IMG/VR virus record: IMGVR_UViG_3300028030_000027 | Coordinates: 1 to 42,928 of that record | DNA: 42,928 bases | Reading direction: 5' to 3' (one strand) | From: a virus | Shown here: positions 1 through 7,609 of the stretch, in pieces | Numbering within the stretch: the stretch's first letter is position 1 | How the letters are laid out: each line of letters begins with the position of its first letter | Position numbers and translations under genes: made by a program | Notes under the pieces: generated by a model | Database searches by the model: none | Seen by the model: only the letters and a program-made list of their open reading frames with translations | Told to the model about the DNA's origin: nothing

Positions 1-146
1 TAGCACGAAATACCCTGCATTTATACATCAAGGGCATCCGCCAACCGCCCCTTGATGTAGCACTCCGGATTGAGGAGCTGACAAACGGGGAAGTAAGAGT
101 TGAAGACCTTGTAATCCCCCGCAAAACTCCTGCGGGGGTGAAATAG
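1..146 (+). CDS. Cro/YdaS-like repressor, 3' end of gene (5' part outside window)
   Basis: The reading frame enters the window open and stops at a TAG at 144-146. The 47 visible residues are identical to the C-terminal part of the complete small HTH protein at 41193-41408, so this is the end of a second copy of that cro-like gene. The complete copy has a helix-turn-helix of the YdaS/Cro type (ELAERLGIARNTLHLY), whose second half survives here. The DNA is the same as at 41263-41387 and only diverges in the last codons. By position it is the first gene of the rightward early operon, and its product should act on the PR/PRM operators lying upstream of the window. Confidence 0.85.
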   Translation, partial: ARNTLHLYIKGIRQPPLDVALRIEELTNGEVRVEDLVIPRKTPAGVK

Positions 147-148
147 AT

Positions 149-253
149 GCTGAGCGCCCCCCTTACTTTTCCTCCTCCCACCGTGCCTTCCACCCCCGAG
201 GCACGTAAGGCGCCTGCTGCGGCGGGCGTCCTCTTTTTCATGGCTCCCTCCTC
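149..253 (+). ncRNA. Conserved hairpin block between cro and the CII-like gene
   Basis: About 105 nt nearly identical to 41828-41932, although the DNA on both sides differs. It contains hairpin 1 (GTGCCT 183-188 pairing with AGGCAC 199-204) and hairpin 2 (209-231, GC-rich with a small bulge), then five Ts. Differences between the copies fall in loops and linkers, and a one-base indel would break any protein read from it. The lambda equivalent position holds nutR and tR1, so I infer a cis-acting RNA controlling early transcription (terminator plus antitermination site, perhaps put-like). Nothing shows its mechanism directly. Confidence 0.55.
209..238 (+). terminator. Probable intrinsic terminator, tR1-like
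   Basis: A GC-rich stem (GGCGCCTGC against a GGCGGGCGTCC arm, with a bulge and one G-U pair) followed by CTCTTTTTC. It lies between cro and the CII-like gene, as tR1 does in lambda. Confidence 0.5.
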
Positions 254-331
254 GCTGGGGTTAAAGGTAGGGAAAAGGGGGAGACCGGTTAAGGGTAAAG
301 CCAATTACTACTTCCCTTTCTGGAGGAAACC

Positions 332-778
332 GTGTGTAAGCCGGCATTCGTAGAGCTTGCAAGCGAGATTTCAGCAGACCTTTTGCACGAGGCAAAGAAG
401 AAGGGATACACCCGCCGGATCCTCGGAATGAAGATAGGAAAGAAGGAAAAGACGCTGCACAACATTGCATCAGACGTTTCTAAAAGCCTTACCCTTGCAG
501 AGTTCATCGGGATTTTGACGGTTATAAAGGGAACCGAAACCCTGCGCCAGCTGGCTCACCTTGTTGGCGCAGAACTTGTGGAGCTTCCCGATGCCTCTCC
601 CGGCAATCCCATGCAGGCAGCCCACGCACTGCAGGAGTTCGGCAAGTTCATAGAGACCCACGCCAAGGCCATTGAGGACGGCGTGATAACAGAGGAGGAA
701 GCAGAGGAGATAAGGGAGAGGGGATACAGGGCAATTCAGTCAATTCTGAAAGTAATCCTACCGTTGGAGGTGAAGTGA
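332..778 (+). CDS. CII-like phage regulatory protein
   Basis: A 148-residue protein with an N-terminal helix-turn-helix-like region (about residues 15-60, KKGYTRRILGMKIGKK) and a helical C-terminal half ending in an acidic ITEEEAEEIRERG segment. The order (HTH, then 'LRQLAHLVGAELVELP', then 'AIEDGVITEEEAEEI') matches my recollection of the phage CII/CP76 regulator family. It starts at GTG 332, with GGAGG six bases upstream. The protein at 42008-42460 is a diverged relative in the same position after the second cro. Position after cro and a terminator suggests control of the lysis-lysogeny choice. The family call is from memory; only the HTH and position are directly visible. Confidence 0.6.
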   Translation: MCKPAFVELASEISADLLHEAKKKGYTRRILGMKIGKKEKTLHNIASDVSKSLTLAEFIGILTVIKGTETLRQLAHLVGAELVELPDASPGNPMQAAHALQEFGKFIETHAKAIEDGVITEEEAEEIRERGYRAIQSILKVILPLEVK

Positions 779-1905
779 TGAAAGCTAATAGTTATTATAG
801 CACAACAAGGCGCATTGAATGGTGGTTGTGGGGTTGTAAGAGCGAAGAGGAGTATAACCGCAGGATAAAGTCTCTCAAAGAGCAAAAATTCAAGTTCACA
901 GAGCAACAGCTTGAGGAGAGGCGGAAGAAAAGAGACCTGATTGGGTTCCTTTCCTGCGATGCTAACTTTGCAACGGGAACTTTCACAAAAAGTGGCGTTA
1001 CTATCCACAGAGGAGAGGTTAAGAGAACTATCAGGGAACTCTCCCTTATACTTCAGATTCCACGGACAACTATCATCCGCTATCTGAAAGAACTGAAAGA
1101 ACTTGGACTTATATCTATCCGAAGAGAGAACCGCCAAACCATTATAACTCTTCACTTTTACCCAAAAAAAAGTGAGGAAAGCCAAGAGACACAATCCGTG
1201 GACACTTCAGAGGCTAAATCGTGGACACCTGAAAGCCAAAATCGTGGACACCAGAAATCAAGTGTCCATGAACACCAAAACCCAAACGACAAACCTAAAG
1301 AAAATCAAGGAGTTAAAGAGCAAAGGAGAGTGTCCACAGAGAAGGCTATGGACACCCAAAATTACCAATCCGTGGACACCAAAAACGGCGAATCGTGGAC
1401 ACCTAAATCGCAAAATCGTGGACATATGAATAATAAGAACTATAAGGAAGAAAAAGAAATACTTGAAGAAAAAGAACAGAATAATACACACACAGAGAAT
1501 AACAGCGCGCCGCCTCAAAATTCTGGTTCTGATTCTGAGGAAGGAAAAAAGATTGATAGGGGGATAGTAGAGAGATTAGCAGAAGAAGTTATCAGAGAGT
1601 TCAAGCTTGAGTTCAAGAGAAGATACAACCGCTATCCCATAGTCTCTAACAAATCAAGAAAGCTCCTTGTAGAAAACCTCAGCGGCGCCCAGAACCTTGA
1701 GGAGCTTCAGGACACCGTTAAAACCCTCATAGAGAACATCCCTAACTACTTCACAATGAATGATACCTGGGTCAAAAAGCAGGGTTACAGCTTCTTTGCC
1801 TTCTGCCATCGCCTTGAAGAGCTGACGGCTCTACCGGATACGACCATCCACGTCAACTTTGGCTGGAGCAGGGAAAAAGAAGTTGGGGAGGTGACGGCAT
1901 GGTAA
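775..1905 (+). CDS. O-like replication initiator with internal origin repeats
   Basis: A 376-residue protein. Residues about 75-130 form a winged helix (LSLILQIPRTTIIRYLKELK followed by a beta wing). A low-complexity, polar linker (about 135-235) is followed by a helical C-terminal domain (about 255-376). The linker is encoded by repeated DNA, GTGGACAC units at 1193-1424, which looks like an origin inside the initiator gene as in lambda O. It overlaps the CII-like gene by 4 nt (ATGA) and is followed directly by a helicase loader and DnaB. It should bind its own repeats and recruit the loader-helicase complex. The C-terminal domain presumably contacts the loader; that is inference from lambda O. 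Confidence 0.75.
   Translation: MMKANSYYSTTRRIEWWLWGCKSEEEYNRRIKSLKEQKFKFTEQQLEERRKKRDLIGFLSCDANFATGTFTKSGVTIHRGEVKRTIRELSLILQIPRTTIIRYLKELKELGLISIRRENRQTIITLHFYPKKSEESQETQSVDTSEAKSWTPESQNRGHQKSSVHEHQNPNDKPKENQGVKEQRRVSTEKAMDTQNYQSVDTKNGESWTPKSQNRGHMNNKNYKEEKEILEEKEQNNTHTENNSAPPQNSGSDSEEGKKIDRGIVERLAEEVIREFKLEFKRRYNRYPIVSNKSRKLLVENLSGAQNLEELQDTVKTLIENIPNYFTMNDTWVKKQGYSFFAFCHRLEELTALPDTTIHVNFGWSREKEVGEVTAW
1193..1425 (+). repeat. Iterons of probable replication origin (first type)
   Basis: Direct copies of a core AATC(C)GTGGACACC begin at 1193, 1217, 1240, 1367, 1391 and 1414 (last one ends GGACAT). A shorter ATGGACACC lies at 1348, and inverted GTGTCCA copies lie at 1262 and 1330. The repeats sit in the linker-coding part of the initiator gene. 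Lambda and related phages have origin iterons in exactly this place. Confidence 0.75.
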
Positions 1906-2561
1906 ACGAGATAACGCTTGAGAAAGTCCGCCCCGTTATCCTTAACGGGCAGCAGTGGAACGAGCTCAAAAACTGCGGAATCTCAGCCAACCAGCTCTAC
2001 TGGGCTATTGCCCCTAACAAAGCTCCCATCCCTAAAGACATGGTAGAAGCCTGGGCAGACAAAATCCGCAGGAACTCTCACAACATACTTGTTCTGTTAG
2101 GGCCAACGGGAGTAGGAAAGACCGTTTTAGGCATCCGCTACATGGTCAAGTGGATAGCCGAAGGTCTCTCTCCCGTTATCTACATCCCCGGATACATCTT
2201 AGACGGACTCCTTGAGGGGGGGCTGAAGATAGTTCTCCGCTACCACGAAATCCTGGGACACATAACGGAATTCACTTCCGTCTATAACCCAACTCCCGAC
2301 GGCGAAAACGTTCAGCTTAAAAACCTTGCTCACAGATACCAGCTCATAATGCTTGACGACGTAAGGAAAGCCCACGCTGAGCTGATAAACAACCTTGTGG
2401 AGCAGGTCTATCAGACGGGAGCTCGTCTTGTAATGACCACTAACCTAACGCCTGGTGTATTCAGGGAACTGCTTACCGAGAGGACAAGGAGCAGAATGGA
2501 GGCCCTCGCTTACGCTCTTACTCTTGAGTGCGAGGACCTCAGAAAGGGGGTAAGGCAATGA
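1899..2561 (+). CDS. DnaC-like helicase loader ATPase
   Basis: A 220-residue AAA+ ATPase. Walker A is GPTGVGKT (about residues 69-76), Walker B is LIMLDDV (about 149-155), and a sensor-1-like LVMTTN follows. Size and motifs fit the DnaC/IstB-type loaders. It lies between the initiator and DnaB genes, overlapping each by a few bases, so it very likely delivers DnaB to the origin bound by the initiator. No transposase is adjacent, which argues against an IstB role. Confidence 0.85.
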   Translation: MVNEITLEKVRPVILNGQQWNELKNCGISANQLYWAIAPNKAPIPKDMVEAWADKIRRNSHNILVLLGPTGVGKTVLGIRYMVKWIAEGLSPVIYIPGYILDGLLEGGLKIVLRYHEILGHITEFTSVYNPTPDGENVQLKNLAHRYQLIMLDDVRKAHAELINNLVEQVYQTGARLVMTTNLTPGVFRELLTERTRSRMEALAYALTLECEDLRKGVRQ

Positions 2562-3850
2562 ACAGAAAAGAATTAGAGCTAACAGTTCTCGGAACAATTC
2601 TATCAGATTTCTGGGTTGGTGATGCGGCTTTTGAACAGCAGGCTTTTGACTGGGCTATGGCGAACCTGATGGAAGAAGATTTCAGGATAAGTGAACACAG
2701 AAAAGTCTTTCAGCTGATTAAAGAACTTCATGAGCAGGGAAAGAGCAGAACCGAAATTGTCAGAGAAGTTGAGAAGAAGTTTGAGAGCCTATGCGCCTAC
2801 ATGGTTGAGTTTGCCGTTGTTACGCTGGAGAGGTTCCTTGTTTACGCAAGGGAGTTAATTCAGGACACAGTTGAGAGACAGAAGGCTGAAATAGGTCAGC
2901 TACTTGCTCAGAAAGAGATAACCGAAAAAGAAGCTATAGAGAGGCTAAACGAGGTAGGGAAAAGGCTTGAGGACAAGGATAAAAAGCCCATAGATGCGTT
3001 TGTGGAGTTCTTCAGCGAAGTAACAGAGGGGGAGAACAAGCGCCTCTATTCAGGGTTCCCTCAGCTTGACGGTTATGTGGCGTTCAGGCCGGGGGAGGTC
3101 AGCATCATAGGAGCGAGGCCATCGGTTGGAAAGACCGCTACTGCCGTTGTTATGGCCTACAACCAGTTGATCAACGGCAATAAGGTTCTCTTTTTCTCAA
3201 TGGAGCTCCCGGCCAAAGAGATAATGCTGAGGGTTCTCTCATACGTAACGGACTGGAACCTGAGAGAGATTAAGAACGGAAAGGTCCCTCTGGAGGTCTT
3301 AACCGAGAAAGCAGATGAACTCTCTAACCTCCCTCTAATCATCTACGACAACCCAAACCTTACAGTCCCTCTAATCAGAGCCAAGATCCAGCAGCACAAG
3401 CCCGATATCGTTTACATTGATTACGTTCAGCGGATTATTCAGCATAAAAAGTTTGAAAACCGCCTGGCTTTCCTTAACTACGTCAGCATAGAGCTAACCA
3501 ACATCGCCAAGGAGTTCAAGGTTCCCGTTGTAGCCCTTGCCCAGCTAAACAGGGGAACGAGAGCAGGTAAAGACGTTCCCACCATGGAAAACCTCAAAGA
3601 CACAGGTCATTTAGAGCAGGACGCAACGAACATCATCCTGCTTCACAGGGACTTCAAGGAAAGTCCTCACGTTATGCAGTTCTTAATCGCAAAGTGCAGG
3701 GAGGGAGCTCCCCGTGAAAGCATCTCTTACCCGTTTGTAAATGGATTCCCTCAGCCAGACCCTAACAAACTGAGGCCTGAGCCGGTTCCCTACGGCACTA
3801 CTGAAGATGAAGGAGGAGAGGAGGTGGCAGATGAGCTGTTCAACTTCTAA
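2558..3850 (+). CDS. dnaB: Replicative DNA helicase, DnaB family
   Basis: 430 residues from ATG 2558, which overlaps the loader stop (ATGA) and is preceded by AAGGGGG. An N-terminal helical domain is followed by a RecA-like domain with Walker A GARPSVGKT (about residue 186), Walker B IVYIDYVQ, the AQLNRG motif and the EQDATNIILLHRD arginine-finger region. It unwinds the phage fork in 5'-3' direction. A phage carrying its own initiator, loader and helicase depends on the host mainly for primase and polymerase. Confidence 0.93.
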   Translation: MNRKELELTVLGTILSDFWVGDAAFEQQAFDWAMANLMEEDFRISEHRKVFQLIKELHEQGKSRTEIVREVEKKFESLCAYMVEFAVVTLERFLVYARELIQDTVERQKAEIGQLLAQKEITEKEAIERLNEVGKRLEDKDKKPIDAFVEFFSEVTEGENKRLYSGFPQLDGYVAFRPGEVSIIGARPSVGKTATAVVMAYNQLINGNKVLFFSMELPAKEIMLRVLSYVTDWNLREIKNGKVPLEVLTEKADELSNLPLIIYDNPNLTVPLIRAKIQQHKPDIVYIDYVQRIIQHKKFENRLAFLNYVSIELTNIAKEFKVPVVALAQLNRGTRAGKDVPTMENLKDTGHLEQDATNIILLHRDFKESPHVMQFLIAKCREGAPRESISYPFVNGFPQPDPNKLRPEPVPYGTTEDEGGEEVADELFNF

Positions 3851-4214
3851 CAGCTTAACAATAGAAATTCCAGCTATACCTCCCAGCGTTAATCACTACT
3901 GGGCCGCTCGCGGTAAGCGAAGGTTCCTTACTAAACGAGCAAGAGAGTGGAAAAGGTTGGTAAGAAACGAAATTAAGCGCCAGCTACCTAAACACAAGCC
4001 TCTAACTAAAAGAGTGTCTGTAAAAGTAACTCTCTGCGTTCGCTGCAGGCGTGGAGACGTAGATAACCGATTAAAGGCGATTTTAGACGCGTTCAACGGC
4101 CTGGTATGGGTAGATGATAGGCAGGTGGACTTTCTCGCAATAGAGAGGCGAATAGAGGGGTCAGAGAGGACGATAGTGGAGGTGTCTGAGTGTACTGGCG
4201 AAAGCCAAAGGTAA
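3831..4214 (+). CDS. rusA: RusA-family Holliday junction resolvase
   Basis: 127 residues from ATG 3831, chosen because AGGAGG lies upstream; a longer in-frame start at 3807 lacks one. It has the RusA signature IPAIPPSVNHYW near the N-terminus and the acidic catalytic segment RRGDVDNRLKAILDAFNG followed by VDDRQV, which supplies the metal-binding aspartates. It cleaves branched DNA produced by replication and recombination before packaging. It overlaps the end of dnaB. Confidence 0.9.
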   Translation: MSCSTSNSLTIEIPAIPPSVNHYWAARGKRRFLTKRAREWKRLVRNEIKRQLPKHKPLTKRVSVKVTLCVRCRRGDVDNRLKAILDAFNGLVWVDDRQVDFLAIERRIEGSERTIVEVSECTGESQR

Positions 4215-4564
4215 AGTGGAGGGCAAAGAGCATAGATGAAACTTTTGCCGAGCTTCCGGAGTTTCTCACATTTAAACAGGTAATGGAGCTCCTCCAGATT
4301 TCAGAGAGAACCCTCTGGCGGATCATTTCCTCCGGAGAGCTTGAGGCAACCCACTGCGACAGGAAGGTCAAAATTCCAAAGCTTGCGCTCCTTGAATACC
4401 TGCAGGAGAGGAACTTCCTCAACTGGGAGGACGTAGTGAGGATAAAGAGGGAGACGAAGAAGGAGATGAAGCTGAAGATGGGCATTCCTACAAAAGACAC
4501 TCTTGACCGGTTCTGCCAAACTCTGCCACTTTGGAAGGCTACTGTACTTAAGGTGAAGGATTAG
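4190..4564 (+). CDS. Helix-turn-helix DNA-binding protein, possible late regulator
   Basis: 124 residues with a GTG start at 4190 behind a GGAGG. A MerR/excisionase-type HTH is visible at about residues 25-70 (LTFKQVMELLQISERTLWRI, then an ISSGEL wing, then IPKLALLEYLQER). The C-terminal third is basic. It sits between the last replication gene and the terminase genes, where lambdoid phages encode their late regulator, so a role in switching on late genes is possible. The sequence itself shows only DNA binding. Confidence 0.6.
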   Translation: MYWRKPKVKWRAKSIDETFAELPEFLTFKQVMELLQISERTLWRIISSGELEATHCDRKVKIPKLALLEYLQERNFLNWEDVVRIKRETKKEMKLKMGIPTKDTLDRFCQTLPLWKATVLKVKD

Positions 4565-4572
4565 GAGGTAGT

Positions 4573-5127
4573 ATGCCTGCTAAGTACAGCGACGAGATTA
4601 TTGAATACGCCAAGGAGCTTTACCTAACGGTTGATGAGAAGGGGAACCGGGTTTACTCGTTTCAACAGATAGCGGATAAATGTAACGAGCGTTTCAACGT
4701 TAACGTAACGAAAGTAACGGTCAAACGGTGGGCAGACCGCTACGGCTGGCACAGGCTTCTCCATCAGGCGATAGTAGTTTCCGCCTACGACGAGGAGAGC
4801 AAGAAAGAAACAGAGGCGACCATCACGAAAGTTGTAGAGAAGCTCCCTGCCGATGAAGAGCTGATTGAGAAGTTAGCAAGGGCCAAAAGGTGGGTTGTTG
4901 TTAATCATCTCAAGATGGCCAAAAAGCTTTACAGCGAAATTCAAAAGAGGGATGCTTCTGACAAAAGGTTTGCAAGGCTGTGTGAGGTTGCCAACCAGGT
5001 AGGCAAGTCCGTTTACGAGATGCTAAAAGAAGTTGATGAGCAGAACGAGAACCAGCCTCCAGTTATCATTATCAGCGAAATAGACCCCTCCAAAGTAAAT
5101 TCCGGGGGTGGAAATGCCGGAAATTGA
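4573..5127 (+). CDS. terS: Terminase small subunit
   Basis: 184 residues. The N-terminal third has an HTH (YSFQQIADKCNERF...VTVKRWADRYGW), followed by a helical, charged region and a Gly/Asn tail. Mu-type small terminases have this form, and the gene lies directly upstream of the large subunit. It would recognise the packaging site and hand DNA to the large subunit. Assignment rests on the HTH, size and position. Confidence 0.8.
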   Translation: MPAKYSDEIIEYAKELYLTVDEKGNRVYSFQQIADKCNERFNVNVTKVTVKRWADRYGWHRLLHQAIVVSAYDEESKKETEATITKVVEKLPADEELIEKLARAKRWVVVNHLKMAKKLYSEIQKRDASDKRFARLCEVANQVGKSVYEMLKEVDEQNENQPPVIIISEIDPSKVNSGGGNAGN

Positions 5128-6361
5128 AATACCCCCGGGAACTCCCGTAATCAACCTTGGCTTTCTTCCTTACCAATTGCGCCTTATCTGGTCTGACAAA
5201 CCGTTTCTTGCACTTATCGGAGGAACGGGAACAGGAAAAACTTACTTCCTCCCAAGATGGCTTTACATCAAAATGGGAGAAAACCCAGGAGAGGAGTGGA
5301 TCGTTTCAGCCCCAACCCGGGAGATGCTCAAGAGGAATCCCATTAAATACATCCGGAAGTTCTTTGACGAGAACGGTATCGGGTATGAGTTCAACAAGGC
5401 AGACCTCGTAATGGAAGTTAAGAACTTAGGGATTATTTACTTTATCTCAGCCGAAACTCCAGACAGGATGCAGGGAATCCACGCAAAAGGAATAGCGGGA
5501 GACGAGGCGGGACTTTTTGATAGGCTTTGGTGGGACACTGCCGTTCAGAGAATAGCCTACAAAAAGGGGCAGATTCTCCTTACAACCACTCCCTACTCTC
5601 ACAACTGGCTGAAAACGGAAGTCTGGGATAGATGGATAGCAGGAGATCCTAACTTTCACGTTGAGAATCCAAGTTCGCTGGATAATCCCTACTATCCCCG
5701 CCAGGAGTATGAAAGAGCAAAAAGGACCCTCCCTGAGTGGAAATTCAAGATGCTTTTTGAAGGAAAATTCACAAAACCTGCGGGGCTCATCTACGATGAT
5801 TACGAGACTGTTGAACCTTTTGATATCCCGGAAGGCTGGTATCGTTTTGGCGGCGTGGATTTTGGATTTAATAACCCCTTTGCTGTTATCTGGCTGGCTG
5901 AGAACCCGCAAACAGGGGAGATATATGCATATAGGGAATTCAAGAAAAGCGGGCTTACAGTTGACGATATGGAGAAGGTCCTCAAGAAGGAAAAGTGTAG
6001 CGTCTATTACGGAGATCCGGCCAGTAAGGAAACGCTTGAAACTCTTAAAAGCAGAAAGGTGAACATAAGACCTGCCAAAAAGGACGTTTTAGCCGGGATT
6101 TCTTTTGTTCAGTCCCTCTTTAAGTCCCGAAAGCTCAAAGTGTTCAGGAACCTCGTCTATACCCTTGACGAGCTTAACAGCTACCAGTGGGAGACAGATA
6201 GAACGGGAGAAATCCTAGACAAGCCGAGGAAAGAAAACGACCACCTCTGCGATGCATTGAGATACAGCATTTTCACTTATAGCTCAGACAAGCCTGCCGT
6301 TCCAAGTGTTAGACCCGCAGGAGCAAAGAGACTTACAAGCCGAATTCTCAGGAGGTTTTAA
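5114..6361 (+). CDS. terL: Terminase large subunit
   Basis: 415 residues from ATG 5114, which has GGGGGTGG just upstream; a GTG two codons earlier is possible. Walker A is IGGTGTGKTY (about residue 35). The Walker B-like KGIAGDEAG follows, and then the C-terminal nuclease with acidic residues in GGVDFGFNNPFAVIW, YYGDPAS and DHLCDALRY. It pumps DNA into the procapsid and cuts it. It overlaps terS by 14 nt, and the portal follows immediately. Confidence 0.93.
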   Translation: MPEIEIPPGTPVINLGFLPYQLRLIWSDKPFLALIGGTGTGKTYFLPRWLYIKMGENPGEEWIVSAPTREMLKRNPIKYIRKFFDENGIGYEFNKADLVMEVKNLGIIYFISAETPDRMQGIHAKGIAGDEAGLFDRLWWDTAVQRIAYKKGQILLTTTPYSHNWLKTEVWDRWIAGDPNFHVENPSSLDNPYYPRQEYERAKRTLPEWKFKMLFEGKFTKPAGLIYDDYETVEPFDIPEGWYRFGGVDFGFNNPFAVIWLAENPQTGEIYAYREFKKSGLTVDDMEKVLKKEKCSVYYGDPASKETLETLKSRKVNIRPAKKDVLAGISFVQSLFKSRKLKVFRNLVYTLDELNSYQWETDRTGEILDKPRKENDHLCDALRYSIFTYSSDKPAVPSVRPAGAKRLTSRILRRF

Positions 6362-7609
6362 ATGACCGTTCCAACGAAGAAGCTCACAACCGAAATAACC
6401 AGCAACTACGCATGCTTTGAGCAGTTCCTCACCTACCTACCGGATCCTGCCGACGTTCTCTTAAACGACCCGGAGGGAGCTTACGAAGTCTTTCGGAAGA
6501 TGATTTTAGACCCTCACATAAACGCTAAGATTCAACAACTCAAAGACGAAGTTCTCTCAAAGGAATTTCACATAGTCCCGGCGGATGAATCGGCAAAGGC
6601 AAAAGAGATAGCTGAGTTTGTTAAGGCGGCAATCTACGAGAACCTCAACATAGAGCAGGACTTTGCGGAGCTCCTTTCTGCAATTGAATACGGCTTCTCC
6701 GTCTCAGAAGTCGTATGGAAACAGGAAAACGGCTACTGGCTCCCGGACTCTCTGAAGGCGAGAAAGCAGGGAAAGTTCCGTTTCAATACCAAGTGGGAGC
6801 TCCTCTACTACGACCCCGTAGAGGGATGGAAAAGGCTTGATACCACCTACAAGTTCATAGTTCACAGACACAACCCGCAGGTAGAGAACCCTTACGGAAC
6901 CCCGGTTCTCCTCTCCTGCTACTGGCCGTGGATGTTCAAAAAGGCCGGCTGGAAGTTCTGGCTGAAAGTAGCAGAGAAGTTCGGAGTCCCGACGGTTCTT
7001 GCTCTACTGAAAGGAGAGGGATTCCCGGAAGGCCAGTTAGAGGAGGCTGCTAATTACGTGGCGGAAGCTCTCTTAAATATTCAGGAAGATGCTGCCGTTG
7101 CCCTCGTTGGAGTTGATAGAGTAGAAACCCTTGAGAGCAAGGGAAGCGCTGAAGACTTCGCACGCCTCATAGAGCTGTGTAACGCTGAAATCAGCAAGGC
7201 CATTACCGGGGAAATCCTGACGGCAGATAAAGGAAATACTGGAAGCTACGCCCTTGCTAAGGTGCACATGGAAACCCTTAAAAGACGGGGCAGAAAGGTT
7301 GCTAAGGCGCTTGCTAATACCCTTAACCGCACCCTCCTCCGCTGGATAGTAGAACTTAACTACGGTAAAGACCTTCTCCACTTAACTCCAAAACTTCGGT
7401 TTGACTTTACGGAAATTCCGGAGTGGGAACAGGTTAAAGACGCCATAGACAGAGGGGTTCCTGTAAGTAAGGAAGCCCTTTATTCAATGTATAGCTTGCC
7501 CAAGCCTCAAAATGACGAGGACGTTTTCATCTCTCCAAAGCTTGCCGCTGGAGGTGCGAACTTCTCTGATTTTTTTACTTTGCCGAGGAGGGTCAGGTTG
7601 AAGCCTTAA
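6362..7609 (+). CDS. Portal protein, Mu gp29-like (DUF935)
   Basis: 415 residues starting one base after terL stops. The body matches the DUF935 portals: a PDPADVL segment, HINAKIQQLKDEVLSKEF, EYGFSVSEVVWK, and the VENPYGTPVLLSCYW region. It forms the dodecameric channel at the packaging vertex. The last codons are unusual: after FSD the message reads T TTT TTT and then runs 11 codons to a stop, while the -1 frame continues as a longer, conserved-looking portal C-terminus into the MuF gene. See the separate slippery-site entry. Confidence 0.9.
   Translation: MTVPTKKLTTEITSNYACFEQFLTYLPDPADVLLNDPEGAYEVFRKMILDPHINAKIQQLKDEVLSKEFHIVPADESAKAKEIAEFVKAAIYENLNIEQDFAELLSAIEYGFSVSEVVWKQENGYWLPDSLKARKQGKFRFNTKWELLYYDPVEGWKRLDTTYKFIVHRHNPQVENPYGTPVLLSCYWPWMFKKAGWKFWLKVAEKFGVPTVLALLKGEGFPEGQLEEAANYVAEALLNIQEDAAVALVGVDRVETLESKGSAEDFARLIELCNAEISKAITGEILTADKGNTGSYALAKVHMETLKRRGRKVAKALANTLNRTLLRWIVELNYGKDLLHLTPKLRFDFTEIPEWEQVKDAIDRGVPVSKEALYSMYSLPKPQNDEDVFISPKLAAGGANFSDFFTLPRRVRLKP
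7570..7576 (+). other. T7 slippery heptamer joining portal and MuF frames
   Basis: T TTT TTT in the portal zero frame (GAT TTT TTT ACT). A -1 slip enters the frame of the MuF protein, which has no ATG, GTG or TTG between 7570 and its Met at 7792. This is either a programmed frameshift giving a portal-MuF fusion or a miscounted homopolymer. Confidence 0.6.

Noticed and set aside
1193-1425. CRISPR-like array
   Set aside because: Repeats are short, unevenly spaced, on both strands, and in a coding frame; no cas genes. Origin iterons fit.
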